Positions 43,320 through 52,381 of a DNA stretch of 64,000 nt are shown piece by piece. This DNA comes from Flavimarina sp. Hel_I_48. GTDB taxonomy: Bacteria > Bacteroidota > Bacteroidia > Flavobacteriales > Flavobacteriaceae. A program made the position numbers and the translations under genes. The stretch lies in the NCBI RefSeq assembly GCF_000733945.1, contig NZ_JPOL01000002.1, forward strand, positions 1,303,001 through 1,367,000. The letters run 5' to 3'. Position 1 is the stretch's first letter, and the number at the start of each line of letters is the position of its first letter. The notes under the pieces were generated by a model. That model did not search any database and had not been told where the DNA came from. It worked only from the letters and a program-made list of their open reading frames with translations.

Positions 43320-44579
43320 TTAATCGATTCTTAGGGCATCTACCGGTTTCATCTGCGTGGCCCTTGTAGCCGGTATCAACCCTGCCAGGATTCCCGAAAC
43401 GATAAGTATGCCCAGTGCAGTGACGATCACACTGACATCTACAGACGGATTTACAAAATTTTCTATAGGGCCATAGATTTCAAGCACATAATTCATAACC
43501 CAGATGATTCCTGCCGCTATAGTAATTCCCACCATACCAGAAAGGATCGTTAAAACAAGGGATTCCTGTAAAATCTGGGATTTAATGCTCCATGGACTGG
43601 CCCCAAGCGCACGGCGCACACCTATTTCTTTTGTACGCTCTTTAACTACGATGAGCATAATATTGCTAATTCCTATTACGCCACTCATGAGAACGAGCGC
43701 GCCCACAAAGTAGCCTACAAAACTTAAAATGCTAAAAAGGCCATTTACTTTTTTAAATTGCTCTGCAAGATCAAAGTTACCTATGGCGCGTTCATCGGCT
43801 GGGTTTACCGTATGTTGCGCTTTCATTATATCTACTATTTGATCCTTTAGTGATGTAATTGTAGTACCATCATTTGCGGTAATAGCCATATACCCAATAT
43901 CTTCACCGGTATTGAATGCCTGAGCAAAGGAGGTAAAAGGTATATGTATGGTATTTGCATTTTCCTCCCCATCACCATTGTTGTTTGTACTTTTAAAAAT
44001 ACCTACGACCAGAAAATTTACTCCGTTGATCTTTATGTATTTCCCCAGTGGATCTTCTCCAGTGTCAAATAGGGTTTTGACAACATCAATCCCTATTATG
44101 CAAATTTTTCGCTTATCGTTTATATCCGAATAACTTATAAACCTGCCGGCAGTAATATCCATAGGTTCCTGGTTTATATATTCAGGAAAATCACCATAAA
44201 TACTGAATGCTCCGGTTTTTTCATTACGGGTCACATTGTTAGCGCCATTATAACCTCCCAATTGGTTACGGGGCGACACATATTTTAAAGCAGGAATTTT
44301 TTCTTTAAGAATCTCCACATCACTAAGATTGAATTCAAAACTGCGTCCTTTGGGAAGGCCTTTGTACGCCATTGACGTTCCCTGAGTCCACATGAACATA
44401 GAGTTCGTTGCAAATCCTGCAAAACCGGTCATTACCCCATTACGCAGGCCGTTTGTAAGTGCCAGTAAAAGAACCAAAATCATAATCCCCCAGAATACAC
44501 CAAAGGCCGTAAGCAAGGTCCTGAACCTATTGGCGTTCAGTGCTTCCAGTATTTCGTCCCATCGATCTCTGCTAAACAT
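43320..44579 (-). CDS. MacB-like ABC permease, second of two
   Basis: A 419-residue FtsX/MacB-fold permease without its own ATPase domain. TM1 (about 20-42), a large periplasmic domain (about 43-275), then three C-terminal TM helices. The cytoplasmic coupling segment reads VKERTKEIGVRRALGASPWS, as in MacB. It forms a heterodimer-like pair with the neighbouring permease, which is 26 bases away. Confidence 0.9.
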   Translation of the reverse strand: MFSRDRWDEILEALNANRFRTLLTAFGVFWGIMILVLLLALTNGLRNGVMTGFAGFATNSMFMWTQGTSMAYKGLPKGRSFEFNLSDVEILKEKIPALKYVSPRNQLGGYNGANNVTRNEKTGAFSIYGDFPEYINQEPMDITAGRFISYSDINDKRKICIIGIDVVKTLFDTGEDPLGKYIKINGVNFLVVGIFKSTNNNGDGEENANTIHIPFTSFAQAFNTGEDIGYMAITANDGTTITSLKDQIVDIMKAQHTVNPADERAIGNFDLAEQFKKVNGLFSILSFVGYFVGALVLMSGVIGISNIMLIVVKERTKEIGVRRALGASPWSIKSQILQESLVLTILSGMVGITIAAGIIWVMNYVLEIYGPIENFVNPSVDVSVIVTALGILIVSGILAGLIPATRATQMKPVDALRID

Positions 44580-44605
44580 TGGTTTTTTAGTTAGTTGATT
44601 ATATA

Positions 44606-45850
44606 TTACTCGTCACGCAAAGCGTCAATAGGTTTAATATGCGCCGCCCTTCTCGCAGGGATAAATCCAGCCACAGCTCCCGCAATAATCAGGATAATCA
44701 CGGTAGTAACTGATGTTTTAAAATCTACTTCTGGAAATTTTATGAAATCGCTGTTCACCATTGGGCTGATCAATTCAAGAAGGCCTACCCCTAAGAAAAG
44801 ACCGGTGAACCCGGCGATAGTGGTTATAAAGATCGCTTCTTGTAAAACCATACCAATTATAGACGAAGGTGTGGCACCTATAGCTTTGCGAACGCCTATC
44901 TCTTTAGTACGTTCCTTCACGATTATAAGCATGATATTCCCCACGCCCACAACACCTGCGATAATGGTGCCTATGCCCACAAACCAGAACACCGCGCGTA
45001 TGGTATCTATGAGTGTGTATATTTTTTTAGCCTCTTCCAGAGTACCATAAATACGCACTGCCCCACGATCATCTGGCGCCACATTGTATTTGGTTTTCAG
45101 GTCGTTTTCAAAGCTTTTTTCCATTGCAGTAGAAAGCGCAACCGCCTGATCAAAGTCATCTTGCATCTTCACCGTATATGACATGGAACGTAGTGTGTCT
45201 CCCGCATTAAATGAACGTTGCGCGGTGGAAAGCGGTATAAAAACACGTGATTCTTCACGATCTCCGCCGGGATCTGAATACACCCCAATTACCCTAAAAT
45301 TGATACCATAAACAGAAACCATTTCACCCACTGCCTCCTTGTCTTTAAACAATTCCTGTTTTACTTTGTTCCCTATGACCATCACTTTTTCCACGCCGCT
45401 TATATCCGTCTGGTTTAAGAAACGACCTGCGACCATACTCTCGTTCTCAATAAACTGATTTTCTGGATAGGCGCCTTCAATACGATAATTACCGGTCTGG
45501 TTTTTATAATTTACCTGACCTCCCCAGATAGTATACAAAGGGGTTTTATACTCTATATCCTCTTTATATTTTCTACTCATGTCCTGAAAATCGCTCAGGT
45601 GCAGGTTTATTTCCCTGCCGGGGTTTAGGCCTTTGTATTCTTTTGTGGTAACTCCAGTACGAATGAATATGAGACTCGCTGCGTCCTGCTCAAATTGCGA
45701 GGAAATCCCCTTTTGAATTCCTGTACTAAAACCTAAAAGTATCACGAGTATGAAAATCCCCGAGGCTACTGACAATCCCGTTAAAAACGTACGCAACTTG
45801 TTCATACGTATCGTTTCAAAAATTTCCTGCCAGCGTTCTATATCAAACAT
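44606..45850 (-). CDS. MacB-like ABC permease, first of two
   Basis: A 414-residue permease, same domain layout as its neighbour: TM1 near 25-42, periplasmic domain, three helices. Coupling segment VKERTKEIGVRKAIGATPSS. The start overlaps the ATPase stop by 8 bases, a sign of translational coupling. The pair probably works as a heterodimer with one ATPase type. Confidence 0.9.
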   Translation of the reverse strand: MFDIERWQEIFETIRMNKLRTFLTGLSVASGIFILVILLGFSTGIQKGISSQFEQDAASLIFIRTGVTTKEYKGLNPGREINLHLSDFQDMSRKYKEDIEYKTPLYTIWGGQVNYKNQTGNYRIEGAYPENQFIENESMVAGRFLNQTDISGVEKVMVIGNKVKQELFKDKEAVGEMVSVYGINFRVIGVYSDPGGDREESRVFIPLSTAQRSFNAGDTLRSMSYTVKMQDDFDQAVALSTAMEKSFENDLKTKYNVAPDDRGAVRIYGTLEEAKKIYTLIDTIRAVFWFVGIGTIIAGVVGVGNIMLIIVKERTKEIGVRKAIGATPSSIIGMVLQEAIFITTIAGFTGLFLGVGLLELISPMVNSDFIKFPEVDFKTSVTTVIILIIAGAVAGFIPARRAAHIKPIDALRDE

Positions 45851-46544
45851 GGTTGACGGCCTTTACTTGTTCAATGCGCTTATCATCTATTATCAAACCA
45901 TCCTTTAGATTGACGATACGCTTGGTCATATGCGCGATATCATCTTCATGGGTAACGATCAGGATTGTTTTTCCCTCATCGTTGATGCCTTGAATAAGTT
46001 CCATCACCTCGTACGATGTTTTAGTATCAAGCGCACCGGTAGGTTCATCGGCAAGCAATACTTTGGGATCGCTCGCCAGGGCACGGGCAATGGCAACACG
46101 TTGCTTTTGACCTCCAGAAAGTTCACTGGGAAGATGCCCCGCCCATTGACCTAGACCAACTTTTTCAAGGTAGTGCATGGAGCGGTCCACCCGTTCATTA
46201 CGTTTCATGCCCTGATAATACAAAGGCATGGCCACATTATCAAGTGCACTTTTGTAATTGATGAGATTGAAAGACTGAAAAATAAAACCAAGAAATTTGT
46301 TCCGGTAACGCGCGGCGATCTTTTCGTTAAGGTTTTTAATGGGAACATTGTCAAGCGTATAGGAACCGCTATCTGCTTCATCAAGCATTCCCAGAATATT
46401 CAGTAGGGTTGATTTACCGGAACCCGAAGAACCCATTATAGATACTAGCTCACCTTCTTCAACGTCAAAATTGATCCCTTTTAAAACGTGAAGGGAGTTG
46501 GATCCCATATGATACGACTTATTTAGATCTTTTATTTTGATCAT
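45843..46544 (-). CDS. MacB-like ABC transporter ATP-binding protein
   Basis: A 233-residue ATPase of the LolD/MacB group. Walker A is IMGSSGSGKSTLLN, signature ELSGGQKQRVAIARAL, Walker B VLLADEPTGALD, and the switch histidine is in LIVTHEDDIA. The first gene of the cluster; it powers the two permeases, the two adaptors and TolC that follow. The substrate is unknown (relatives move macrolides, peptides or lipoproteins). Confidence 0.94.
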   Translation of the reverse strand: MIKIKDLNKSYHMGSNSLHVLKGINFDVEEGELVSIMGSSGSGKSTLLNILGMLDEADSGSYTLDNVPIKNLNEKIAARYRNKFLGFIFQSFNLINYKSALDNVAMPLYYQGMKRNERVDRSMHYLEKVGLGQWAGHLPSELSGGQKQRVAIARALASDPKVLLADEPTGALDTKTSYEVMELIQGINDEGKTILIVTHEDDIAHMTKRIVNLKDGLIIDDKRIEQVKAVNHV

Positions 46545-46678
46545 TCCGGCAGCAGTTTTGTGGTTATATGTATCTGAACACTGAAAAAATAAAGTACTCT
46601 CATAAAAGACTGCAGCTGGTCAAAAAAGTTACCGTGAGAAAAGTTATAAATTTGTTAAAATAATATTTTCTTTAACAT

Positions 46679-46888
46679 TCAGGACTTCTTCCTGCTTTTG
46701 TAAATGTACCAGATCAAACCACCTACAAGAATATAAGGGAGTGCCATAAGATAGATAATACCATTATTTACCCCTTCTGCCATACCGCTATCTGTCTCAC
46801 TTTCCAATACGGCACGACACATTGCACACTGTGCATCTACGGGCAATGTGCCAATAAGAACCAATACTAATGTAGCAACATATTTCAT
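46679..46888 (-). CDS. Small exported CxxC membrane protein
   Basis: A 69-residue protein: hydrophobic N-terminus ending in DAQ, then a CAMCRA motif, then a TM helix (about 43-62) and a basic tail. It lies 10 bases after a DUF420 gene in the oxidase assembly cluster. Such small CxxC proteins are common there in Bacteroidota; a metal or redox role in oxidase maturation is an inference. Confidence 0.7.
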   Translation of the reverse strand: MKYVATLVLVLIGTLPVDAQCAMCRAVLESETDSGMAEGVNNGIIYLMALPYILVGGLIWYIYKSRKKS

Positions 46889-46898
46889 TGTTCTCTTT

Positions 46899-47474
46899 TT
46901 AATTAGGGTAGTAAGGTGATATCAAAATATAAATCACAACACCTGTTACGGCCACATAAAGCCAAAGGGGGAAAGTTATCTTAGCAATCTTCTTATGAAG
47001 TTTGAATTTGCCATTAACGGCGCGCGTATATGTTATTAAAACGAAGGGAATAACAACTATTGAAAGAATAATATGTGTGATCAGGATAAAATAATAAACA
47101 TAAGAAAATGCACCCACTGAAGCCTTTTCTGCCACACTTACCACACCATCATAGTTCGCATCGCCAAATTTTGTCGAATCTGAAGTAGCATGATAGACTA
47201 GATAAAGTATCAGAAAAAGTACAGATAAACCCATTGAACATTTCATAAGCAGTTCATGGGCAGATTTATTGCCCCATTTTATCTGCATGATTGCAACTAT
47301 GAGAAATATTGCGGTAAGCGCATTTATAGCCGCGTACGTGGGAGGTAAAAAACCCATGCGCTCTACTCCGGGAATACGCACGGTGAATAAATAAGCAACT
47401 ATGACCGGGACTGCAATAGACGATGCGGTGATCAAAAGCTTATAATTTTTACCCTTTGTAGCGCTTTCTTTCAT
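46899..47474 (-). CDS. DUF420 family membrane protein
   Basis: A 191-residue protein with five hydrophobic segments. The DUF420 (YozB-like/CtaM) signature is seen in FLPPTYAAINALTAIFLI and LVYHATSDSTKFG, with histidines that could bind a metal or haem. YozB/CtaM-type proteins aid cytochrome oxidase assembly in Firmicutes. It lies between a SCO gene and the CxxC protein, with 4-10 base gaps, so it is one transcript. Confidence 0.88.
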   Translation of the reverse strand: MKESATKGKNYKLLITASSIAVPVIVAYLFTVRIPGVERMGFLPPTYAAINALTAIFLIVAIMQIKWGNKSAHELLMKCSMGLSVLFLILYLVYHATSDSTKFGDANYDGVVSVAEKASVGAFSYVYYFILITHIILSIVVIPFVLITYTRAVNGKFKLHKKIAKITFPLWLYVAVTGVVIYILISPYYPN

Positions 47475-47478
47475 GGCA

Positions 47479-48225
47479 TCAATCGTTACTCAACAATTTA
47501 TTTATATCTTCTATAAGCATATCAATTTCCGGGCTCTCCCTGTCCTCATTCTCCCCTTCACCCCGCGGGATAAAACCACGATAGTAGATTTTTGGGTTAC
47601 CAAAATTATCCATACGTGATCGTATAAAACCATTTTGATCTATTAAAGCAAATAGCCCAGAATGTAAAAAGTTATCTTTTACATTAGGATTTGCCTGTGC
47701 CAGTAGTCCAAATTTCTCATTGGCCATAGTATAAATAGAGTCTTTGCTCCCAGTCAGGAAATTCCAATGCGGATACGTCGCACCATACTCTTTTGCATAT
47801 GCTTTTAATACTTCTGGCGTATCGTGTTCAGGATCTATACTTATACTTGCGATACCAAACTTATCTGAATCCTTAAATTCTTTTTGGATTTCGACTAGAT
47901 TTTCGCTCATGGGAATACAAATATCAGGGCATCTGGTAAAAAAGAATTCAACCAGAAAAACCTTTCCCCTGTAATATTTATCTGTGATCGTATCGCCATT
48001 CTGGTTTACAAGCTTAAACTCGGGTACCCGCCGATCCTTATCGTTTATACGAATGTAGGAAAGCTCTGAAGAGCTGTTTTCAGCTTCATTAATGTTCACC
48101 ACATTGAGCCTGTCATTTTCCACGACACTCCCATTTCTAAGTCGTTCAAAAATTTTAGGAATCGCAAACAGCCCAAAGATGAGCACGATTACGGCAATCC
48201 CTATATACGTTTTCTTTTTATTCAT
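47479..48225 (-). CDS. SCO1/SenC family copper chaperone
   Basis: A 248-residue membrane-anchored thioredoxin-fold protein (TM about 7-23). The copper-binding CxxxC is in FTRCPDICIPMSEN, and the distal histidine is in FLHSGLFALID. SCO proteins deliver copper to CuA of cytochrome c oxidase. It has a cysteine-free companion gene 8 bases upstream. Confidence 0.93.
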   Translation of the reverse strand: MNKKKTYIGIAVIVLIFGLFAIPKIFERLRNGSVVENDRLNVVNINEAENSSSELSYIRINDKDRRVPEFKLVNQNGDTITDKYYRGKVFLVEFFFTRCPDICIPMSENLVEIQKEFKDSDKFGIASISIDPEHDTPEVLKAYAKEYGATYPHWNFLTGSKDSIYTMANEKFGLLAQANPNVKDNFLHSGLFALIDQNGFIRSRMDNFGNPKIYYRGFIPRGEGENEDRESPEIDMLIEDINKLLSND

Positions 48226-48233
48226 TACTATTT

Positions 48234-48866
48234 CTATCTAACGGCATTATTCTTTTTAAGTGCTAGTCGGTATTCTGCCAGAACGATTTTGACATCATCC
48301 TTCATCTTATCTGCAAGTTCTGCAACATCTGTGCTGTTATAGCCGTACAAGGTACCTACATCTTCATCATCATCACGCCCACGCAAATTCCGGTCTTTAT
48401 CTACAATAAAGACGTAAGGGGAACCATCATTATCACTCCAGCGATGTGCGCTGTTTAAACTGCTGAAAATCGCTTTGATCTGTTCATCTTCGGCATAAAC
48501 AAAATGCCAATTTTTAAGATTGCTCACGCGTTCCAATTCCGTGATAATATTTTGAAGTTCTTGTTGGGAAACCGACTTAGGAACGAGATAAACGAATTGA
48601 AAATCATTGAATTCGTAAAAATATTTGTAGATTTTCTGGTTGAGGTTGAATAGTACCGGACCGTCTTTTTTGAGGTCAGTCCCCAGAAAGCCAAGCACCG
48701 TAATTTTATCTTTGAGCTTTATATCTTGAGAGAAACTTAGTTCTTCCACACCTTCAGATACCGTGGGAAGTTTTGCAAAGTTATGGACTCCCGAAGCAAA
48801 GAAGAGGTAAGCAACTACAGGGAGTATAAATAAAATACTTAAAACGAATATTTTTTGAATCTTCAT
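48234..48866 (-). CDS. Membrane-anchored thioredoxin-fold protein without cysteines
   Basis: A 210-residue protein with an N-terminal TM helix (about 5-24) and a domain that resembles a SCO-like thioredoxin fold (KITVLGFLGTDLKKDGPVLF; later SPYVFIVDKDRNLRG). No cysteine is present anywhere, so it cannot bind copper or do thiol exchange in the classical way. It is 8 bases from the SCO gene and likely in the same transcript. It may be a paralogue that lost its active site. Confidence 0.6.
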   Translation of the reverse strand: MKIQKIFVLSILFILPVVAYLFFASGVHNFAKLPTVSEGVEELSFSQDIKLKDKITVLGFLGTDLKKDGPVLFNLNQKIYKYFYEFNDFQFVYLVPKSVSQQELQNIITELERVSNLKNWHFVYAEDEQIKAIFSSLNSAHRWSDNDGSPYVFIVDKDRNLRGRDDDEDVGTLYGYNSTDVAELADKMKDDVKIVLAEYRLALKKNNAVR

Positions 48867-48871
48867 CGCTG

Positions 48872-48879
48872 CAAAGTTA
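48872..48879 (-). promoter_or_regulatory. TAnnTTTG -7 element of the SCO-DUF420 cluster
   Basis: The minus strand reads TAACTTTG, 5 bases before the start codon. It would give a leaderless or near-leaderless transcript. No -33 TTG was found. Confidence 0.45.
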
Positions 48880-48990
48880 AGCGAATAGGTTTTAAAGTAC
48901 CGGTGTTCTGGGAATTTTAGTCACAAACAATTCGTTGTACCAAAGGGATTTTTTTCCTCTAAAACAACGTAGAATAAGAAACTATCCTAT

Positions 48991-49018
48991 AAAAAAAGGT
49001 GATCTACGATCACCTTTT
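48991..49018 (-). terminator. Strong terminator after the oxidase structural genes
   Basis: Perfect 11-bp arms AAAAGGTGATC / GATCACCTTTT around a 3-base loop, with T7 on the minus strand. It separates the ctaB-oxidase unit from the SCO-DUF420 assembly unit. Confidence 0.95.
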
Positions 49019-49032
49019 GGTTTTTGATACTA

Positions 49033-49407
49033 TTAAAAGTTCCAGTTTTGATATCCTTCTGTATACACATCGTGGATATAATCTCCTTCAGTGAGAAGAA
49101 TGAAGACCAGATATGCAATGAGAAATACTGACGTCCACACCACAGATCTGCGCAAACCTTTTGTCTCATGCTCCATGTGCATAAATGCCCAAGTGATCAG
49201 ATAGGCTTTGTAAACCGTAAGCAGGATAAAGATCCAGTTGAGCAGTTTCATCCTGGCTATTTGCGTATGCTCTAAGAATTCTGGCCTAAAAATACCCAGT
49301 ATAACTTCAGCAATTGTAACTACGGAAAGTATGATGAACACCTTCCAGATTCTTTTTACAGCCGAGTTGCTTTCAGAATCATTTGTATGTGATGCGTCGT
49401 GTGCCAT
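49033..49407 (-). CDS. Cytochrome c oxidase subunit IV (CyoD/caa3 type)
   Basis: A 124-residue membrane protein with three hydrophobic segments (about 22-40, 49-72, 84-107) and a short periplasmic tail. It resembles subunit IV of bacterial haem-copper oxidases (VWKVFIILSVVTIAEVILGI region; TWAFMHMEHETKGLRR). It directly follows the larger subunit III gene, with 41 bases between. Confidence 0.82.
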   Translation of the reverse strand: MAHDASHTNDSESNSAVKRIWKVFIILSVVTIAEVILGIFRPEFLEHTQIARMKLLNWIFILLTVYKAYLITWAFMHMEHETKGLRRSVVWTSVFLIAYLVFILLTEGDYIHDVYTEGYQNWNF

Positions 49408-49448
49408 TATATATAATTTACTTCAGCCCCAGCGGAACTATTTTTAGA

Positions 49449-50429
49449 TTAAACCAGATAGAAAAAGGTAAATACAAATACCCAAACCAAATCCACAAAG
49501 TGCCAGTACAGCCCTACTTTTTCAACCATCTCATAATTCCCCCTGCGCTCATAGGTACCTATGATCACATTGAAAAAGATGATGATATTGATAAGGATTC
49601 CCGTAGATACGTGAAAACCGTGGAAACCGGTAATAAAGAAAAAGAAATCAGCAAAAAGTGGAGCGCCATATTCATTGTGAATAAGGTTTGCACCTTGAAC
49701 AACACCAGCACCATCATCCTTTAATTTCTTGATCGATTCTTCTCTTGACAGTATGGTTTTTTGACCATTTTCATTGATTACATCGGTGCGGACTAGCAAA
49801 TTCTCATCAGCCATAAAACCAGCCAAAACCTCAGTATAATTTACGGTGGGCATACTGGAATCGCTCTGATACCACAAGGCTTCACTACGGGTAAGCTGCG
49901 TACGCTCTGATGGTAAATCTTCAGCAAAATCCTCTAGCGCAACGCGTTCTCCGTCTGTATTTACAAATTGTAGGATACGACCCGCCCTGGTTTCAACAGC
50001 GCCATATTCACCCTGTATAAAGTTGGCCCACTCCCATGCTTGTGAACCTACGAAGATTATACCGCCTATAATGGTAGCAAACATGTACCAGATTACTTTG
50101 TTCTTCTTCATATGGTGGCCGGCATCTACCGCAAGCACCATCGTCACCGACGAAAATATAAGAACAAACGTCATGAACGCCACGTAGTACATAGGCGCAT
50201 CTACGCCGTGCAAAAATGGAAAGTGATTAAAAACCTCATCTGCGATAGGCCACTCTTCAATAAATTTAAACCTCGAAAAACCGTAGGCTGCAAGAAATGC
50301 CGAGAACGTAAGACCATCCGAAAGGATAAAGAACCACATCATCAACTTACCATAACTAGCACCCAATGGCTGGTTGCCCCCTCCCCAGGTTTTACCTTCT
50401 GTGCCTGTTCTAACCGCAGTAGCGTCCAT
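49449..50429 (-). CDS. Cytochrome c oxidase subunit III (long form)
   Basis: A 326-residue subunit III-like protein with about seven TM helices. The family motifs GKLMMWFFILSDGLTFSAFL, FFFFITGFHGFHVSTGI and LYWHFVDLVWVFVF are present. Between helices IV and V there is an extra roughly 100-residue loop (about 145-245) not found in typical subunit III. The catalytic subunits I and II are not in this window. Confidence 0.9.
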   Translation of the reverse strand: MDATAVRTGTEGKTWGGGNQPLGASYGKLMMWFFILSDGLTFSAFLAAYGFSRFKFIEEWPIADEVFNHFPFLHGVDAPMYYVAFMTFVLIFSSVTMVLAVDAGHHMKKNKVIWYMFATIIGGIIFVGSQAWEWANFIQGEYGAVETRAGRILQFVNTDGERVALEDFAEDLPSERTQLTRSEALWYQSDSSMPTVNYTEVLAGFMADENLLVRTDVINENGQKTILSREESIKKLKDDGAGVVQGANLIHNEYGAPLFADFFFFITGFHGFHVSTGILINIIIFFNVIIGTYERRGNYEMVEKVGLYWHFVDLVWVFVFTFFYLV

Positions 50430-50621
50430 AAATAATTATTGATTTTATAAGCGTTGCAAAAATAGGAATTTTAAAATATAAATGTAATGTTAAACCTGAG
50501 ATTTTAGGAGCGATAAAGGCAATAAATTGAAATCAAACCAAATAAACAGGGATAAGCGCACTGAAAATCATTCACTTTTGTAAAGATCAAAGTTTTATGA
50601 ACTCACCTATTTTTAAAGATT

Positions 50622-51203
50622 CTATTTAAAGAACACCAGAAAAAGAAACAAATAAACCCATAAAACATCAACAAAATGCCAGAAGGTAGATCCAAGTGAA
50701 ATACCAAGCATATCATCTGGGGAATATTTTGAACGCATCGTATTGACAAACATAACCATGAGCACGATGATACCTGCAACCACATGGGTTATATGCGCGA
50801 TAACAAATGCATAAATAAACGAAGTGGTTATATTGCTCTCACTCCCCGTAAAAAAGTAGCCATTTGCTATGATCTCGTCAAAGCCCACAAACTGCATATA
50901 GACAAACACAATACCCAGTAAAAGTGTTGCTGCCAGAAAAATTTTAGCGCGTCCTACAGCATTTCCCTTTATGGCGCGCTTGGCCAAAAACATGGTGAGA
51001 CTGCTCAGGACAATCACCGCGGTACTGATATAAAATGCCTGCGGAAGCTCAAAATCTGTCAACCAGTCCCTGCGCTCCTTACTTACGATATATGCGCTCG
51101 TGAGACCGGCAAACATCATGGCAAGACCCACAATGCCAAACCATAGCATCATTTTTTTTGCGCGTATCATTTTTTCCCCTTCAGGTTGTGAGGTATAATC
51201 CAT
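50622..51203 (-). CDS. Haem-copper oxidase subunit III (short form)
   Basis: A 193-residue five-helix subunit III. Features: KKMMLWFGIVGLAMMFAGL, AYIVSKERRDW, AHITHVVAGIIVL and STFWHFVDVLWVYLFL, with the conserved histidine and glutamate near the helix interfaces. Two subunit III genes in a row are usual in Flavobacteria. The start lies 3 bases after the ctaB stop. Confidence 0.9.
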   Translation of the reverse strand: MDYTSQPEGEKMIRAKKMMLWFGIVGLAMMFAGLTSAYIVSKERRDWLTDFELPQAFYISTAVIVLSSLTMFLAKRAIKGNAVGRAKIFLAATLLLGIVFVYMQFVGFDEIIANGYFFTGSESNITTSFIYAFVIAHITHVVAGIIVLMVMFVNTMRSKYSPDDMLGISLGSTFWHFVDVLWVYLFLFLVFFK

Positions 51204-51206
51204 TAG

Positions 51207-52100
51207 CTATCTTATAAATTTATCGGCAACATATATAATTTGTACAAGCGTAATATAACTTACGCTCATGAGCATCAGCCTTTTTGCGGTTATAGCATCC
51301 ATCCTTTTGTACAACAAAAAGGCGTAATACAAAAAAGCAATTCCCAGAAGCCCAACGAGTACGCCTGCAACGGGGGTCAAAAATAAACGTCCGGTGGCGC
51401 CAAAAACCGGTATTAGTGATACTAAAACGGTCCAAATGGTATATAAAACCACCTGCAGGGCGGTTCCTTTGTCCCTTTTTCCGGTAGGAAGCATAAAAAA
51501 CCCACCCTTTTTGTAATCGTCATACAAGAACCAGCCAATGGCCCAGAAATGTGGAAATTGCCAAAAAAACTGAAGCATAAACAACGTGCCTGCCTCAATT
51601 CCAAAATCATTTGTGGCCGCTACCCAGCCCAGCATGAACGGAATGGCCCCCGGGAACGCCCCTACGAATACAGATAAGGGAGTCCTGGTTTTTAATGGGG
51701 TATATACACAAACGTATAAAAAGATGGAAATAGCCCCAAAAAATGCAGTTTTTGGATTTATTATATATAACGTGACCAGACCACATATCGTAAATGCACT
51801 GGCTATAGCAAACGCCATAGGAACGCTCATACGACCGGCAGGCACCGGTCTGTTTTTTGTTCGATCCATTAGGTTATCAAGGTCACGCTCTATAATCTGG
51901 TTATACGCGTTTGAAGCGCCTACCATAAAATAACCACCTATCGCGAGGAGCAACGCAGTGCTCCAGGAAATTACGGTTGCGCCTAAAAAGTAACCCGCCA
52001 TACTGGAAAATACCACACTTAATGCAAGGCGCATTTTAGTGATTTCCTTAAAATCGCCCCAGACAGAAGTCGTTGCTGTATATGTTTTTGCGATGCTCAA
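51207..52100 (-). CDS. ctaB: Protoheme IX farnesyltransferase (haem O synthase)
   Basis: A 297-residue UbiA-family prenyltransferase with about nine TM helices. It converts haem B to haem O for the oxidase. The prenyl-diphosphate binding motif NQIIERDLDNLMDRTKNRPV is present (N and D residues in place). It is first in the oxidase cluster, with a promoter 32-40 bases upstream. Also named cyoE. Confidence 0.93.
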   Translation of the reverse strand: MSIAKTYTATTSVWGDFKEITKMRLALSVVFSSMAGYFLGATVISWSTALLLAIGGYFMVGASNAYNQIIERDLDNLMDRTKNRPVPAGRMSVPMAFAIASAFTICGLVTLYIINPKTAFFGAISIFLYVCVYTPLKTRTPLSVFVGAFPGAIPFMLGWVAATNDFGIEAGTLFMLQFFWQFPHFWAIGWFLYDDYKKGGFFMLPTGKRDKGTALQVVLYTIWTVLVSLIPVFGATGRLFLTPVAGVLVGLLGIAFLYYAFLLYKRMDAITAKRLMLMSVSYITLVQIIYVADKFIR

Positions 52101-52131
52101 GCTTTTTTTAGGTACTTTTTAAAAAGTTGTG

Positions 52132-52162
52132 CAAAGATACGGCGCAAGCCTGTTTTAGACAA
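52132..52162 (-). promoter_or_regulatory. Promoter of the ctaB-oxidase unit
   Basis: On the minus strand TTG (52160-52162) is followed after 20 bases by TATCTTTG (52132-52139), a full Bacteroidota promoter, 31 bases before the ctaB start. Confidence 0.7.
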
Positions 52163-52381
52163 TGAAATAGCTATTAATCTTAAAGGTCTTTCTTTCATCA
52201 TCAAAGCAGTCAAACTGAAAATTCTATTCTTTCGGAAGAATTGTATAGCGCTTAGGGTAGCGGAAGCCGTTTGATTGATTTGAAACTATAAAGAATAAAC
52301 TCAGAAAATCCTTGAGCGTATTAGAAAGTTCAAATTGACATAAAATGACGTACCTTAGAGCACCTTCATTAAACCTTCATC

